A stretch of 64,000 nucleotides of DNA, taken from NCBI RefSeq assembly GCF_029210495.1, contig NZ_JARGDK010000001.1, positions 62,001 to 126,000 of the forward strand. The letters run 5' to 3'. This document shows positions 19,544 through 28,298 of the stretch, piece by piece (positions within the stretch are counted from its first letter, which is position 1; each line of letters opens with the position of its first letter). The notes beneath the pieces are model-generated. The model was not told the origin of the DNA and made no database searches. It worked only from the letters and a program-made list of their open reading frames with translations. The translations under genes and the position numbers were made by a program. This DNA comes from Pseudothioclava nitratireducens. GTDB taxonomy: Bacteria > Pseudomonadota > Alphaproteobacteria > Rhodobacterales > Rhodobacteraceae.

Positions 19544-20848
19544 ATGTCTGCCCCGACCGCTTCCGGCGCTCCGCTTCGCCTTGGTATTGCCGGACTGGGC
19601 ACTGTGGGGATTGGCGTCGTCAAGATCGTGCAGCGCCATGCCGAGATGTTGGCGGCACGCACGGGTCGCCCCATCGAAATCACCGCCGTGAGCGCGCGTG
19701 ACCGTTCGAAGAACCGCGATGCGGATTTGTCGGGCTATGCGTGGGAGACCGATCCCGTCGCACTGGCCACGCGCGAGGATGTGGATGTGTTCGTCGAACT
19801 GATGGGCGGTCATGAAGGTGCGGCGAAGGCGGCGACCGAGGCTGCGCTTGCGGCGGGCAAGGATGTGGTCACGGCCAACAAGGCGCTTCTCGCGCATCAC
19901 GGTCAGGCGCTGGCCGAGACCGCCGAGGCCGCTGGCCGCGTGATCCGGTTCGAGGCCGCCGTTGCGGGCGGTATCCCGGTCATCAAGGCGCTGACCGAGG
20001 GGCTTGCGGGCAACCAGATGCGCCGGGTGATGGGCGTGATGAACGGCACCTGCAACTACATCCTGACCCGGATGGAAGATGCGGGCCTGCCCTATGACAC
20101 CGTGTTCGAAGAGGCGAGCCAGCTTGGCTATCTCGAGGCCGATCCCAATCTCGACGTGGGCGGCATCGACGCGGGGCACAAGCTCTCGATCCTCGCCGCC
20201 ATCGCGTTTGGAACCAAGGTTGCCTTTGACGATGTGGTGCTGGAAGGCATCGGACGGATTTCCATCGACGATATCCGTCGCGCGGGCGACATGGGTTACA
20301 AGATCAAGCTGCTGGGCGTGGCGCAGATGACGGGGCGCGGGCTGGAGCAGCGGATGACGCCCTGCCTTGTGCCGGCCTCCTCGCCGCTGGGGCAGCTGAC
20401 GGGCGGGACCAACATGGTCGTGCTCGAGGGCGACTCGGTCGGGCAGATCGTGCTGCGGGGCGCGGGTGCGGGCGAAGGCCCGACGGCGAGCGCCGTGATG
20501 GGCGATGTGCTGGACCTTGCGCGCGGGCTGCGGCTGCCGACCTTCGGTCAGCCCGCCAATACGCTCAAGGAGGCGCAACCCGCCGTGACCTCGGCACCGG
20601 CGCCCTATTACCTGCGCATTCAACTCATGGATAAGCCGGGGGCGCTTGCCAAAGTGGCTTCGGTGCTGGGCGATGCGGGCGTTTCGATCAGCCGGATGCG
20701 CCAATATGGCCATGCCGACAGCTCGGCGCCCGTGCTGATCGTCACCCACAAGACCACCCGCGACGCGATTGACGCGGCCATCGAGGGCTTCCCCGCGACC
20801 CGCGTGGTCGAGGGCGAGCCGGTCGCGATCCGCATCGAAGAATTGTGA
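19544..20848 (+). CDS. hom: Homoserine dehydrogenase
   Basis: 434 residues. It reduces aspartate semialdehyde to homoserine for threonine and methionine. The N-terminal Rossmann motif is LGIAGLGTVGIGVVKI; the catalytic domain carries VMNGTCNYILT and the following FEEASQLGYLEADP; a C-terminal ACT domain (about 355-430: YYLRIQLMDKPGALAKVASV) should bind threonine for feedback control. The ATG at 19544 has GAGG upstream. It is followed by glpX and recJ in the same direction, an order I associate with Rhodobacteraceae. Confidence 0.96.
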   Translation: MSAPTASGAPLRLGIAGLGTVGIGVVKIVQRHAEMLAARTGRPIEITAVSARDRSKNRDADLSGYAWETDPVALATREDVDVFVELMGGHEGAAKAATEAALAAGKDVVTANKALLAHHGQALAETAEAAGRVIRFEAAVAGGIPVIKALTEGLAGNQMRRVMGVMNGTCNYILTRMEDAGLPYDTVFEEASQLGYLEADPNLDVGGIDAGHKLSILAAIAFGTKVAFDDVVLEGIGRISIDDIRRAGDMGYKIKLLGVAQMTGRGLEQRMTPCLVPASSPLGQLTGGTNMVVLEGDSVGQIVLRGAGAGEGPTASAVMGDVLDLARGLRLPTFGQPANTLKEAQPAVTSAPAPYYLRIQLMDKPGALAKVASVLGDAGVSISRMRQYGHADSSAPVLIVTHKTTRDAIDAAIEGFPATRVVEGEPVAIRIEEL

Positions 20849-20968
20849 GACTGTCCAACAGCCCGCTGGCACTTTGCGCGGGCCGTTAGCGTTCTCACCC
20901 TTGTATCCCTGCGCCGGAGCGGGTTTTCTGCATCGGCCCCTTGTCCTTATGCACATAGGAACGACCTC

Positions 20969-21931
20969 ATGACCTCTGCCTCCGATTTCAACGATCGCAT
21001 GCTCTCGCTCGGGCTTGCCCGCGTTTCCGAAGCGGCCGCCCATGCCTCTGCCCGCCTGATCGGGCGCGGCGACGAGAAGGCGGCGGATCAGGCCGCCGTG
21101 AATGCGATGCGCGATCAGCTGAATCGGCTCGACATCGCGGGCACCGTGGTGATCGGTGAGGGGGAGCGCGACGAGGCGCCGATGCTCTATATCGGCGAAG
21201 AGGTCGGTACCGGAAATGGCCCGGCAGTGGATATCGCGCTCGACCCGCTCGAAGGCACCACGCTGACCGCGAAGGACATGCCCAACGCGCTGACCGTGAT
21301 CGCGATGGCACCGCGCGGCACCATGCTGCATGCGCCCGACACCTATATGGAAAAGCTGGCGATTGGGCCGGGCTACCCGAAGGATGTGGTGTCGCTCTCG
21401 ATGTCGCCGCGTGAGCGCGTCGAGGCGCTGGCAAAGGCGCAGGGCGTAAAGACCTCCGACATCACCGTGTGTATCCTCGAGCGTCCGCGCCATGAGGCAA
21501 TGATTGCCGAAGTGCGCGAGACGGGCGCCGCGATCCGCCTGATCACCGATGGCGACGTTGCGGGTGTGATCCACTGTGCCGAGCCGGAAATCACCGGGAT
21601 CGACATGTATATGGGCCAAGGCGGCGCGCCCGAGGGCGTTCTGGCGGCTTCGGCGCTTAAATGCATGGGCGGTCAGATGTGGGGCCAGCTTGTGTTCCGC
21701 AACGATGACGAGCGCGGTCGCGCGGCCAAGGCCGGGATCACTGATCTCGACAAGATCTATTCGCGCGACGAGATGGTGCGCTCGGACGTGATCTTTGCTG
21801 CGACCGGCGTGACCAACGGCTCGATCCTGAGCGGTGTGAAGCGCGAGCCGAACTATATCGAGACCGAGACGATCCTGATGCGCTCGAAGACCGGATCGGT
21901 CCGGCGCATGATCTACCGCAATCCGCGCTGA
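20969..21931 (+). CDS. glpX: Fructose-1,6-bisphosphatase class II
   Basis: 320 residues, the GlpX length. Diagnostic stretches are VIGEGERDEAPMLYIGEEVG and ALDPLEGTTLTAKDMPNAL (metal and sugar-phosphate binding), plus ITDGDVAG. It hydrolyses fructose 1,6-bisphosphate in gluconeogenesis and, where present, the Calvin cycle. It is 120 bp behind hom and has a strong terminator after it. Confidence 0.95.
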   Translation: MTSASDFNDRMLSLGLARVSEAAAHASARLIGRGDEKAADQAAVNAMRDQLNRLDIAGTVVIGEGERDEAPMLYIGEEVGTGNGPAVDIALDPLEGTTLTAKDMPNALTVIAMAPRGTMLHAPDTYMEKLAIGPGYPKDVVSLSMSPRERVEALAKAQGVKTSDITVCILERPRHEAMIAEVRETGAAIRLITDGDVAGVIHCAEPEITGIDMYMGQGGAPEGVLAASALKCMGGQMWGQLVFRNDDERGRAAKAGITDLDKIYSRDEMVRSDVIFAATGVTNGSILSGVKREPNYIETETILMRSKTGSVRRMIYRNPR

Positions 21932-21937
21932 TCTTGA

Positions 21938-21966
21938 CGGGGGGCCAAGCGCCCCCCGCTTCTTTT
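21938..21966 (+). terminator. Terminator after glpX
   Basis: Hairpin CGGGGGGC-CAAGC-GCCCCCCG followed by CTTCTTTT, directly after the glpX stop. Confidence 0.88.
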
Positions 21967-22013
21967 CGGGCTTTGGCCTTTGCGCGCGGCCAGATTTTGC
22001 CTAAGACAGAGCC

Positions 22014-23756
22014 ATGACCGCATTCCTTGGTGTTGAGCAATCGCTGACCGGGCGGCGTTGGGTGGGCCCCAGCGCCGAATCCGACCGTTTGTCGGAGCAG
22101 ATGGTGCAGGAAACCGGCCTGCCCGAAGCGCTGGCCCGCGTGTTGGTCGCGCGCGGTGTCGCACCCGAGGAGGCGGCCGGGTTCCTTGATCCGACCTTGC
22201 GCGAATTGCTGCCAGACCCGCGTTCGCTGCGCGACATGGAGGCGGCGGCGGCGCGGTTCCTGCGCGCGGTCAAGGCGCGCGAGCCGGTCGCGATTTTTGC
22301 CGATTACGATGTGGACGGGGGATCGTCAGCGGCGCTGCTGATCCATTGGCTGCGTGCGATGGGGCATGGCGCGACGCTTTATATTCCCGACCGGATCGAC
22401 GAGGGCTATGGCCCGAACGTCCCGGCGATGGAGGCGTTGGCCCGCGATCATGCGCTGATCGTCTGCGTCGATTGCGGGACGCTCAGCCATGAGCCGGTGG
22501 CGGCGGCGAAGGGGGCGGATGTGGTGATCCTCGATCACCATTTGGGCGGCGAGACCCTGCCCGACTGTCTGGCCTGCGTGAACCCGAACCGGCAGGATGA
22601 AAGCGGCGATCTGAGCCATCTCTGCGCGGCCTCGGTGGTGTTCCTGATGCTGGTGGAGGCGAACCGGCAGCTGCGCGACGACGGGATTACGGGACCGCCG
22701 TTGATGGCGCTTCTGGATCTGGTGGCGCTGGCGACCGTCGCGGATGTCGCGCCGCTGGTGGGCGTGAACCGCGCGCTGGTGCGGCAGGGGCTGCGGGTCA
22801 TGGCGCGGCGCGAGCGGCCCGGTCTGGTGGCTCTGGCCGATGTGGCGCGGATGGATCAGGCGCCGAGCACCTATCATCTGGGCTTCCTGCTGGGCCCGCG
22901 CGTGAATGCGGGCGGGCGGATCGGGGCGGCCGATCTGGGGGCGCGGCTGCTGGCCACGACCGACCCGGCCGAGGCCGAGGCGCTGGCCGCGCGGCTCGAT
23001 GAGCTGAACACCGAGCGGCGCGAGATCGAGAACCGCGTGCGCGAGGCCGCACTGGCGCAGGCCGAGGCGCGGGGGCTGGACGGGCCGCTGGTCTGGGCGG
23101 CGGGCAAGGGCTGGCATCCGGGCGTGGTGGGCATTGTCGCGGCGCGGCTGAAAGAGGCGACGAACCGCCCCGCGGTCGTGATCGGTCTGGAAGACGGAAT
23201 CGGCAAGGGCTCGGCCCGCTCGGTCGCGGGGGTCGATCTGGGCGCGGCGGTGCAGCGGGTGGCGGCGGAAGGGCTGCTTCTCAAGGGCGGCGGGCACAAG
23301 ATGGCGGCGGGGCTGACCGTCGAGGAAGACAAGCTGGACGCGGCGATGGCGCGGCTGGCGGAGCTGCTGGAGAAGCAGGGCGCCGGTCAGGGCGGCCCGC
23401 GCGATCTGCGACTCGATGCGCTTCTGATGCCGGGGGCGGCAACCCTGCGGTTGATCGAAGAAATCGAGAAGGCCGGACCCTTCGGCCAAGGCGCCCCTGC
23501 CCCGCGCTTCGCCTTCCCCGAGGTCGAGATTCGCGGCGCGCGCCGGATCGGCGAAAGCCACCTGCGTTTCACCTTTGGCGACGGTCTGGGCGCGCGGCTC
23601 GATGCGATTGCATTCGGGGCCTTCGACACCGCGCTTGGCGATACATTACTGACCCCCGGCGCGGGGCGTTTTCACCTTGCCGGGCGGCTGGAAATCAACA
23701 CTTGGGGCGGTCGATCCAAGGCGCAGCTACGTCTTGAGGATGCGGCAAGATACTGA
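22014..23756 (+). CDS. recJ: Single-stranded-DNA-specific exonuclease RecJ
   Basis: 580 residues. DHH-superfamily motifs: DYDVDG at 97-102 and LDHHLGG with DHH at 174-176, and a DHHA1 domain with GGGHKMAAG around 425-433. It degrades single-stranded DNA 5' to 3' in recombination and mismatch repair. The gene has its own start 82 bp after glpX, beyond that gene's terminator, so it probably has its own promoter. It is followed by tRNA-Glu. Confidence 0.95.
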   Translation: MTAFLGVEQSLTGRRWVGPSAESDRLSEQMVQETGLPEALARVLVARGVAPEEAAGFLDPTLRELLPDPRSLRDMEAAAARFLRAVKAREPVAIFADYDVDGGSSAALLIHWLRAMGHGATLYIPDRIDEGYGPNVPAMEALARDHALIVCVDCGTLSHEPVAAAKGADVVILDHHLGGETLPDCLACVNPNRQDESGDLSHLCAASVVFLMLVEANRQLRDDGITGPPLMALLDLVALATVADVAPLVGVNRALVRQGLRVMARRERPGLVALADVARMDQAPSTYHLGFLLGPRVNAGGRIGAADLGARLLATTDPAEAEALAARLDELNTERREIENRVREAALAQAEARGLDGPLVWAAGKGWHPGVVGIVAARLKEATNRPAVVIGLEDGIGKGSARSVAGVDLGAAVQRVAAEGLLLKGGGHKMAAGLTVEEDKLDAAMARLAELLEKQGAGQGGPRDLRLDALLMPGAATLRLIEEIEKAGPFGQGAPAPRFAFPEVEIRGARRIGESHLRFTFGDGLGARLDAIAFGAFDTALGDTLLTPGAGRFHLAGRLEINTWGGRSKAQLRLEDAARY

Positions 23757-23824
23757 AAACGCTTACAAACAAAGGGCACACGGGGGCAAGCTCAACAAAG
23801 TTGCGAAAAAACGCAAAATCCCCC

Positions 23825-23853
23825 TTGCGAGTCACGCGGCTCTGGCCTAAACA
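23825..23853 (+). promoter_or_regulatory. Candidate sigma-70 promoter of tRNA-Glu
   Basis: TTGCGA at 23825-23830, a 17-bp spacer and TAAACA at 23848-23853. Transcription would begin around 23860, about 34 bp before the tRNA. Confidence 0.55.
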
Positions 23854-23893
23854 CCGCTCCACGCCGACGGGGCAACGCCCCAAGCGTCAGAGT

Positions 23894-23968
23894 GGCCCGT
23901 TCGTCTATCGGTTAGGACGCCAGGTTTTCAACCTGGAAAGAGGGGTTCGATTCCCCTACGGGCTGCCA
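23894..23968 (+). tRNA. tRNA-Glu (anticodon TTC)
   Basis: A 75-nt cloverleaf. The acceptor is GGCCCGT/ACGGGCT, with a G1-U72 wobble as the first pair. The anticodon arm is CCAGG-TTTTCAA-CCTGG, giving anticodon TTC. The T arm is AGGGG-TTCGATT-CCCCT. The discriminator is G and CCA is encoded. Single tRNA gene downstream of recJ. Confidence 0.97.
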
Positions 23969-24073
23969 CTTCTTCCTGAAATTACGACACAGAAGCCGCC
24001 CTGACGGGTAGGTATCCGCATGAGTGCCGTCGACGGATGCGTGGCTTTGGCGGGTCCGGCGGGGCTGCTTGGG

Positions 24074-24337
24074 CTAGTGCAGCGCGCGCAGCTCGCCAAG
24101 GATCGGCGCGTTCGGGCACCAGTCGGGCGCCGACGCCAGAGGGCCGTCATTCTCGGACAGGAAGGCCATGCAGCCCTGCGCCCGTGAGCACCCCCGACAC
24201 CGCGTGATCAGGTCCGCGAAATCAGCTTGCGTCAGGAATCCGTGATGAATGGACTCGGTGATATTGACACCCAGCCGCCGCGCAAGACCGCGTGTCAGCC
24301 AGAAATGCAGATCTATATTCCCTTGCACACCCATCAT
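24074..24337 (-). CDS. DUF6455-like small four-cysteine protein, second copy
   Basis: 87 residues. Cysteines C47-x2-C50-x5-C56 (CRGCSRAQGC) and a later aromatic-Cys-x-Asn (WCPN, C74) match the pattern of the upstream neighbour. The N-terminus LARRLGVNITESIHHGFL also aligns with it, so the two are paralogues. I recognise this layout as DUF6455, a function-unknown family common in Rhodobacteraceae. The ATG overlaps the neighbour's stop (ATGA), so the pair is co-translated. Four cysteines could bind a metal or Fe-S cluster; this is inference. Confidence 0.75.
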   Translation of the reverse strand: MMGVQGNIDLHFWLTRGLARRLGVNITESIHHGFLTQADFADLITRCRGCSRAQGCMAFLSENDGPLASAPDWCPNAPILGELRALH

Positions 24338-24642
24338 TGTGCTCCTTCTTCGAGGGTCGGGCTGTCCATCGCCTCCTTCAGGCAGGCCATCAGAAAGCGG
24401 TTGTTGCAGTAGTCGGGCGCGGCACATTCCGGCGCCGCGTCAGGATCATCGGCGGCGTGATCGGCCAGCCAGTGCAGGCAGGCGGTGGGATCGTCGCAGC
24501 TTGCGCAACTGACCACCGCATCGCGCCAGCCTTCGGAGGAGAACTGTCCCCGGCGCATCGCCTCGGTCAGATCGACACCAAGCGTCTCGGCCATCCGGTT
24601 CATGAGCGCGGCATGGCGGTTCAGGGCTCTCGCTCCAAACAT
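24334..24642 (-). CDS. DUF6455-like small four-cysteine protein, first copy
   Basis: 102 residues. AETLGVDLTEAMRRGQF is followed by C46-x2-C49-x5-C55 (CASCDDPTAC), HWLADH, and YCNN with C79; C73 and C87 are extra. This fits DUF6455. AAGGAG lies before the ATG at 24642. An FNR-like sequence sits 56 bp upstream of the start, suggesting oxygen- or redox-linked expression. Translation is coupled to the second copy. Confidence 0.75.
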   Translation of the reverse strand: MFGARALNRHAALMNRMAETLGVDLTEAMRRGQFSSEGWRDAVVSCASCDDPTACLHWLADHAADDPDAAPECAAPDYCNNRFLMACLKEAMDSPTLEEGAQ

Positions 24643-24697
24643 GGCAGCTCCTTGCATTTGACCCGTCCGATGCTGCCTGCGACGCCCCGGGCTCACC

Positions 24698-24711
24698 ATG
24701 ACTTAGATCAA
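24698..24711 (-). promoter_or_regulatory. FNR-like site upstream of the DUF6455 pair
   Basis: On the minus strand TTGAT-CTAA-GTCAT, which matches 8 of 10 specified bases of the FnrL consensus TTGAT-N4-ATCAA. It ends 56 bp before the first DUF6455 start. Weaker than the exact site at 41056. Confidence 0.45.
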
Positions 24712-24807
24712 GCCCCCGCGACGCAGCCCCGTTGGCGCAGATTTCCGCCGAGCGCCTGCGGCAGACGCCCGCAAAACAGGCAGGCCGCGCGGTTGCGCTG
24801 CGATCTG

Positions 24808-26088
24808 TCAGGGGGCGGGTGACCCGGCGCTGTGTCGTGCGGCGAGGGCACGGATCTCGGCGCGCTGAGACTCGAGCGGGAGCGCCTCGGCGCTCATCTG
24901 CGCGGCCTCTTGGGCAAGCTCTGCCGCGCGCGCGGCAAAGGCCTCGGGCGCGATCCGCGCCAGCGCCCAAAGCGCGTCCTGCAAGCGCCGGGCGACCTCA
25001 ATCTGCCCCGCCCCATCGCGCGCCATCCCCTCAAAGCCCGCCCCCACCAGCGCATCGCCCGAAAGCGGCGCGAAATGCAGCCGGTCATAGTCCGGCTCCT
25101 CTGCGGGGACTGTGACCTGCGGGCGCCACTCGGCGAGGACGCGCACAAGCCGCCCGAGAATGTCGATCGCCGTGCCCGGATCGTTCACCCCCGGCGAGAG
25201 CGCGCGCTGGCCGATCTCGGCAAGGGTCGTGAGGCCGAAGCGCGGATCCTGGTGGAAATCGCGGGCATGGTCGATGCTGATCGCATCGCGCACGGCCTCG
25301 GTGATACGCGCGCGGGCCTCGGTATCCGTTGGCAGCGCATCGCAGCGCACCAGATCGCTCGCGGGATGGGCAAAGGCGCCCGGCTCGGCAAAGATCCAGA
25401 AGCGGCAATCCTCGGCCTCGGCACAGTCCTGCAAGCGGTTCATGTCGATGTGCTGAACATGGCCCGTGCGGGCGGGCGCGATGGGCCAACTCCCCTCGGG
25501 GGGCGTGCAGTCCGAATAGGCCCCGAGGCTCGGGCGGGCGGCGCGGTCGAGAATGGCATCGCGCGCGGCGCGCTCCACCCGCCCGATGGTATCGTCGAGA
25601 CGGCCGAAATCGGTCAGGTGCTGAATCCAGCGCAAGAGCATGGCGACGATGAGCGCGATCACCCCGATGGTGACCGCGAAGAGGATGAGCCGCTCGGAAT
25701 CGTCGTAAAGGCCGCTCTCGATGGCGATGATACCCACGAGCGCATAGACGAAAGCGCCGATGAAGGTGGCGAGCACGCGCTGTGTGGTCGGATCGGATTG
25801 CAGCAGTGCGATGGCGCGCGGCGTGGCCCCCGATTGCGCCGCCCCGAACGCGGTGACCATGATCGAGAGCGAGAAGGTGGTGACCGTGAGCATCGACGTC
25901 GCGATGATCTGGAGGATTTGCTCCACCGATCCCGCACCGAGTCGAAAGCCGATCTCGTCAGGGATAAATCGCCCGAACAGAGAAGCGCCCAGCGCGGTCG
26001 CCAGCCCGAGCATCCCGAAGGCCGTGACCGGCACCCAAATCTTGCGCAGCGCCCGTTCGAGCCGCCATTTCGCCTTGGACAGGTTCAT
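24808..26088 (-). CDS. DUF2254 family membrane protein
   Basis: 426 residues. About four membrane helices fill the first 180 residues (for example VPVTAFGMLGLATALGASLF and LILFAVTIGVIALIVAMLL), followed by a large soluble domain. LSPGVNDPGTAIDILGRLVR near the middle of the soluble part is characteristic of DUF2254, a predicted membrane protein of unknown function. Start at 26088 chosen because GAGGG lies nine bases before it; ATG at 26097 and GTG at 26109 are possible. Confidence 0.85.
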   Translation of the reverse strand: MNLSKAKWRLERALRKIWVPVTAFGMLGLATALGASLFGRFIPDEIGFRLGAGSVEQILQIIATSMLTVTTFSLSIMVTAFGAAQSGATPRAIALLQSDPTTQRVLATFIGAFVYALVGIIAIESGLYDDSERLILFAVTIGVIALIVAMLLRWIQHLTDFGRLDDTIGRVERAARDAILDRAARPSLGAYSDCTPPEGSWPIAPARTGHVQHIDMNRLQDCAEAEDCRFWIFAEPGAFAHPASDLVRCDALPTDTEARARITEAVRDAISIDHARDFHQDPRFGLTTLAEIGQRALSPGVNDPGTAIDILGRLVRVLAEWRPQVTVPAEEPDYDRLHFAPLSGDALVGAGFEGMARDGAGQIEVARRLQDALWALARIAPEAFAARAAELAQEAAQMSAEALPLESQRAEIRALAARHSAGSPAP

Positions 26089-26179
26089 CCCCCGCATGCC
26101 CTCGTTCACGTCGCGCGTAGCGCACTTTCGAGGTCAACGCGCAAAGGCGTGCGCCGGTTCCATGAAAAGAGTGTCCCCC

Positions 26180-26935
26180 TCAGAGCCGTCCCGCGCGCAG
26201 TTCTGCAACGGTGCGGCGGACCTCGTCGATGCGCAACCCATTGGCCGGGTGGGTGCCGAGGAAGGTCTGCCCCGGATCGGGGATGCGGGTGAAGAATTCG
26301 GCGCCGCGCAGCGGATCGAATCCCGCGTTCCAGGTGATGATCGTGCCGAGGCGATCGGCCTCAAGCTCGTAGTCCTTGGAATAGGCGCGGCTGCCCACGG
26401 CGGCACCGATATTCTGCGCCTCGGAGATGCCGCGCGCATCGGCGCCGTAAGCCGCCGCCAGAACGCCCAGAATCGCAGCGCCCGTGTAGGCGTCTTGCGT
26501 CTTGCTTTGCAGATGGCCCGCGATGTGATGCGCGGCCTCATGGCCCATCACGAAGGCCAGTTCATCCTCATTGCGTGCCTCGGCGATGAGCGCGAGGGTA
26601 AAGCCGACGATGGGGCGCCCCGAGCGGTCCTCGGTCTGGAAGGCGTTGGCAGGCTGGCCGGGACGGTCATCGACAACGATCTGATAATCGCAATTGCGCC
26701 CGCGGGTCCGGGCAAGGCACTCGGCCTCGATCTGCGGTTCCATCGCGCCCGCGACACGCACGAAATTCGCGGCTTGCTGGGTGGGGGACGGCAGAGCGTC
26801 CGAGGCTTCGGCCTGCGGTGCAATGGGCGCGGGGCGCATCACGGGCGCCTCGCAGCCCGCAAGAAGCACGAGCAGGAGCGCAGCCCCCAACAGCCCTTTG
26901 GGCGCGCGCAGCATCGGAATTGTTGCCTGTAGCAT
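26180..26935 (-). CDS. M48 family metallopeptidase, lipoprotein
   Basis: 251 residues. The leader LLGAALLLVLLAGC has lipobox C28. The zinc motif is HEAAHH starting at 132, with a later ELEADRLG supplying the third ligand, as in M48 enzymes such as BepA/YfgC and LoiP. It should sit on the periplasmic side of a membrane and act in envelope protein quality control; the substrate is unknown. AAGGAGG lies five to six bases before the ATG. Single gene. Confidence 0.9.
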   Translation of the reverse strand: MLQATIPMLRAPKGLLGAALLLVLLAGCEAPVMRPAPIAPQAEASDALPSPTQQAANFVRVAGAMEPQIEAECLARTRGRNCDYQIVVDDRPGQPANAFQTEDRSGRPIVGFTLALIAEARNEDELAFVMGHEAAHHIAGHLQSKTQDAYTGAAILGVLAAAYGADARGISEAQNIGAAVGSRAYSKDYELEADRLGTIITWNAGFDPLRGAEFFTRIPDPGQTFLGTHPANGLRIDEVRRTVAELRAGRL

Positions 26936-27067
26936 CCTGCCTCCTTGGGCGCGGTGTTTTGAGGACGCAGTTTAAAGCCTGCCCCGGAACGCGAAAAGGG
27001 CACGCCGGGCGGCCTCACCAAAATGTTTGCCCTTTCCGGCCCGCGCGGGGCGCGCTAGCATGGGGCC

Positions 27068-27334
27068 ATGTTCACCATCGAGCACGAATTCGACGCCACC
27101 GTGATCACCCTCGTCGATGAAGGGGATGATCCGCGTGACTATTTGCAGGAAGACATCAAGATCGAGTCTTTCGAGGAATGTGTCGTGGTGGAGCAGGTCG
27201 ACGAAAACGACATCGTCCAGCGCATCACCTTCTCGCACGCGCAGTTGCGTGAGCTGGCCGCCGCCCTCAACCTGCCAGAGGGCGTTTATCGCCTGCGCCA
27301 GCAGGGCGAGGCGGAGATGCAGGACGACGAGTAA
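27068..27334 (+). CDS. Hypothetical acidic protein
   Basis: 88 residues, unusually acidic (over a quarter Asp/Glu), beginning MFTIEHEFDATVITLVDEGD. No signal peptide, membrane segment or recognised domain. The composition and regular beta/alpha pattern make a real gene likely; it ends four bases before the convergent DUF167 gene. I do not recognise a function. Confidence 0.65.
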   Translation: MFTIEHEFDATVITLVDEGDDPRDYLQEDIKIESFEECVVVEQVDENDIVQRITFSHAQLRELAAALNLPEGVYRLRQQGEAEMQDDE

Positions 27335-27338
27335 GCCT

Positions 27339-27590
27339 TTAGGGGTCGATCCGAAACACCTTGTCCCGAGAGGTCTGCCCGCGGATCAGCGTGAGCCGCG
27401 ACTTGGCCACGCCCAATTCCTTGGCGAGCAGCTTTTGCACGGCGGCATTGGCCTTGCCGTCCTCGGGCACCACGGTGACATAGGCGCGCAAACCGTCCTC
27501 GGCCTCGGTGATCCGATTGCGCGAGGCCTTGGGGGTCACGCGAATTGCGATCTCGGCGCCGGGCTGGGCAAGATGGGCAAGGCTGGTCAT
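27339..27590 (-). CDS. DUF167/UPF0235 family protein (YggU-like)
   Basis: 83 residues, family length. Contains IAIRVTPKASRNRI and VPEDGKANAAVQKLLAKELGV, the conserved UPF0235 signature, and ends in a TLIRGQTSRDKVFRI strand. Structures are known but the role is not. Possibly regulatory or RNA-related in relatives; that is speculative. Lone gene facing the nitroreductase. Confidence 0.88.
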   Translation of the reverse strand: MTSLAHLAQPGAEIAIRVTPKASRNRITEAEDGLRAYVTVVPEDGKANAAVQKLLAKELGVAKSRLTLIRGQTSRDKVFRIDP

Positions 27591-27692
27591 CCGGAGTTTC
27601 TAGCGCGCGGCGGGCGGGCTGAAAAGGCGCGCGGGTTGAAGTCGGGGCGCGGCTGACCGATATGTCAGGCAGAACAACCACAGGACAGGCGC

Positions 27693-28298
27693 ATGAGCAT
27701 CGAACCGGGCCAGATCAATCCCGCCCTCCCCAACCCCGCCGCGATGGAATTTCTGCTGACCCGGCGCTCGCGCCCGGCCAAGACGCTGACACTTCCGGTG
27801 CCGGATCGCGATCAGCTTAGCCCGATTCTTCAGGCCGCTGCGCGCACGCCCGATCATGGCAAGCTGGAACCGTGGCGCTTCATCGTCCTGAGCCGCCCCG
27901 CGCTCGAACGTCTCGCGGCGCAGGCGACGGCAGGGGCCGAGGCCGCAGGGCTCGCGCCCGATCTGGTCACCAAGGCGGGCTTGCAGTTTTCCGACAGTCA
28001 CCTCTGCGTTGCGGTGGTTTCCGTGCCGCGTTCGACCGAGAAAGTGCCAGAAATCGAACAAACGCTCTCTGTGGGGGCTGTTTGCCTGTCGCTGCTGAAT
28101 GCGGCGCTTGCATCCGGTTGGGGCGCGAACTGGCTCTCTGGCTGGGCCGCGCATGATGCGGGTTTCGGGCGCGAAGCGCTTGGGCTTCGGCCGGGGGAAT
28201 GGGTTGCGGGCTTTGTCCATATCGGCACCGAGGGCATCGCCCCGCCCGAGCGCCCGCGCCCTGATCTTGATGCCATCACCGATTGGGTGGATGCATGA
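27693..28298 (+). CDS. Nitroreductase family protein
   Basis: 201 residues. MEFLLTRRSRPAKTL near the N-terminus matches the FMN-binding RRS motif, and AARTPDHGKLEPWRFIVL is the conserved second FMN segment (compare YdjA). A C-terminal GFVHIGT segment completes the fold. It probably reduces nitro or quinone substrates with NAD(P)H; the substrate is unknown. Its stop overlaps the next gene's ATG (ATGA). Confidence 0.9.
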   Translation: MSIEPGQINPALPNPAAMEFLLTRRSRPAKTLTLPVPDRDQLSPILQAAARTPDHGKLEPWRFIVLSRPALERLAAQATAGAEAAGLAPDLVTKAGLQFSDSHLCVAVVSVPRSTEKVPEIEQTLSVGAVCLSLLNAALASGWGANWLSGWAAHDAGFGREALGLRPGEWVAGFVHIGTEGIAPPERPRPDLDAITDWVDA

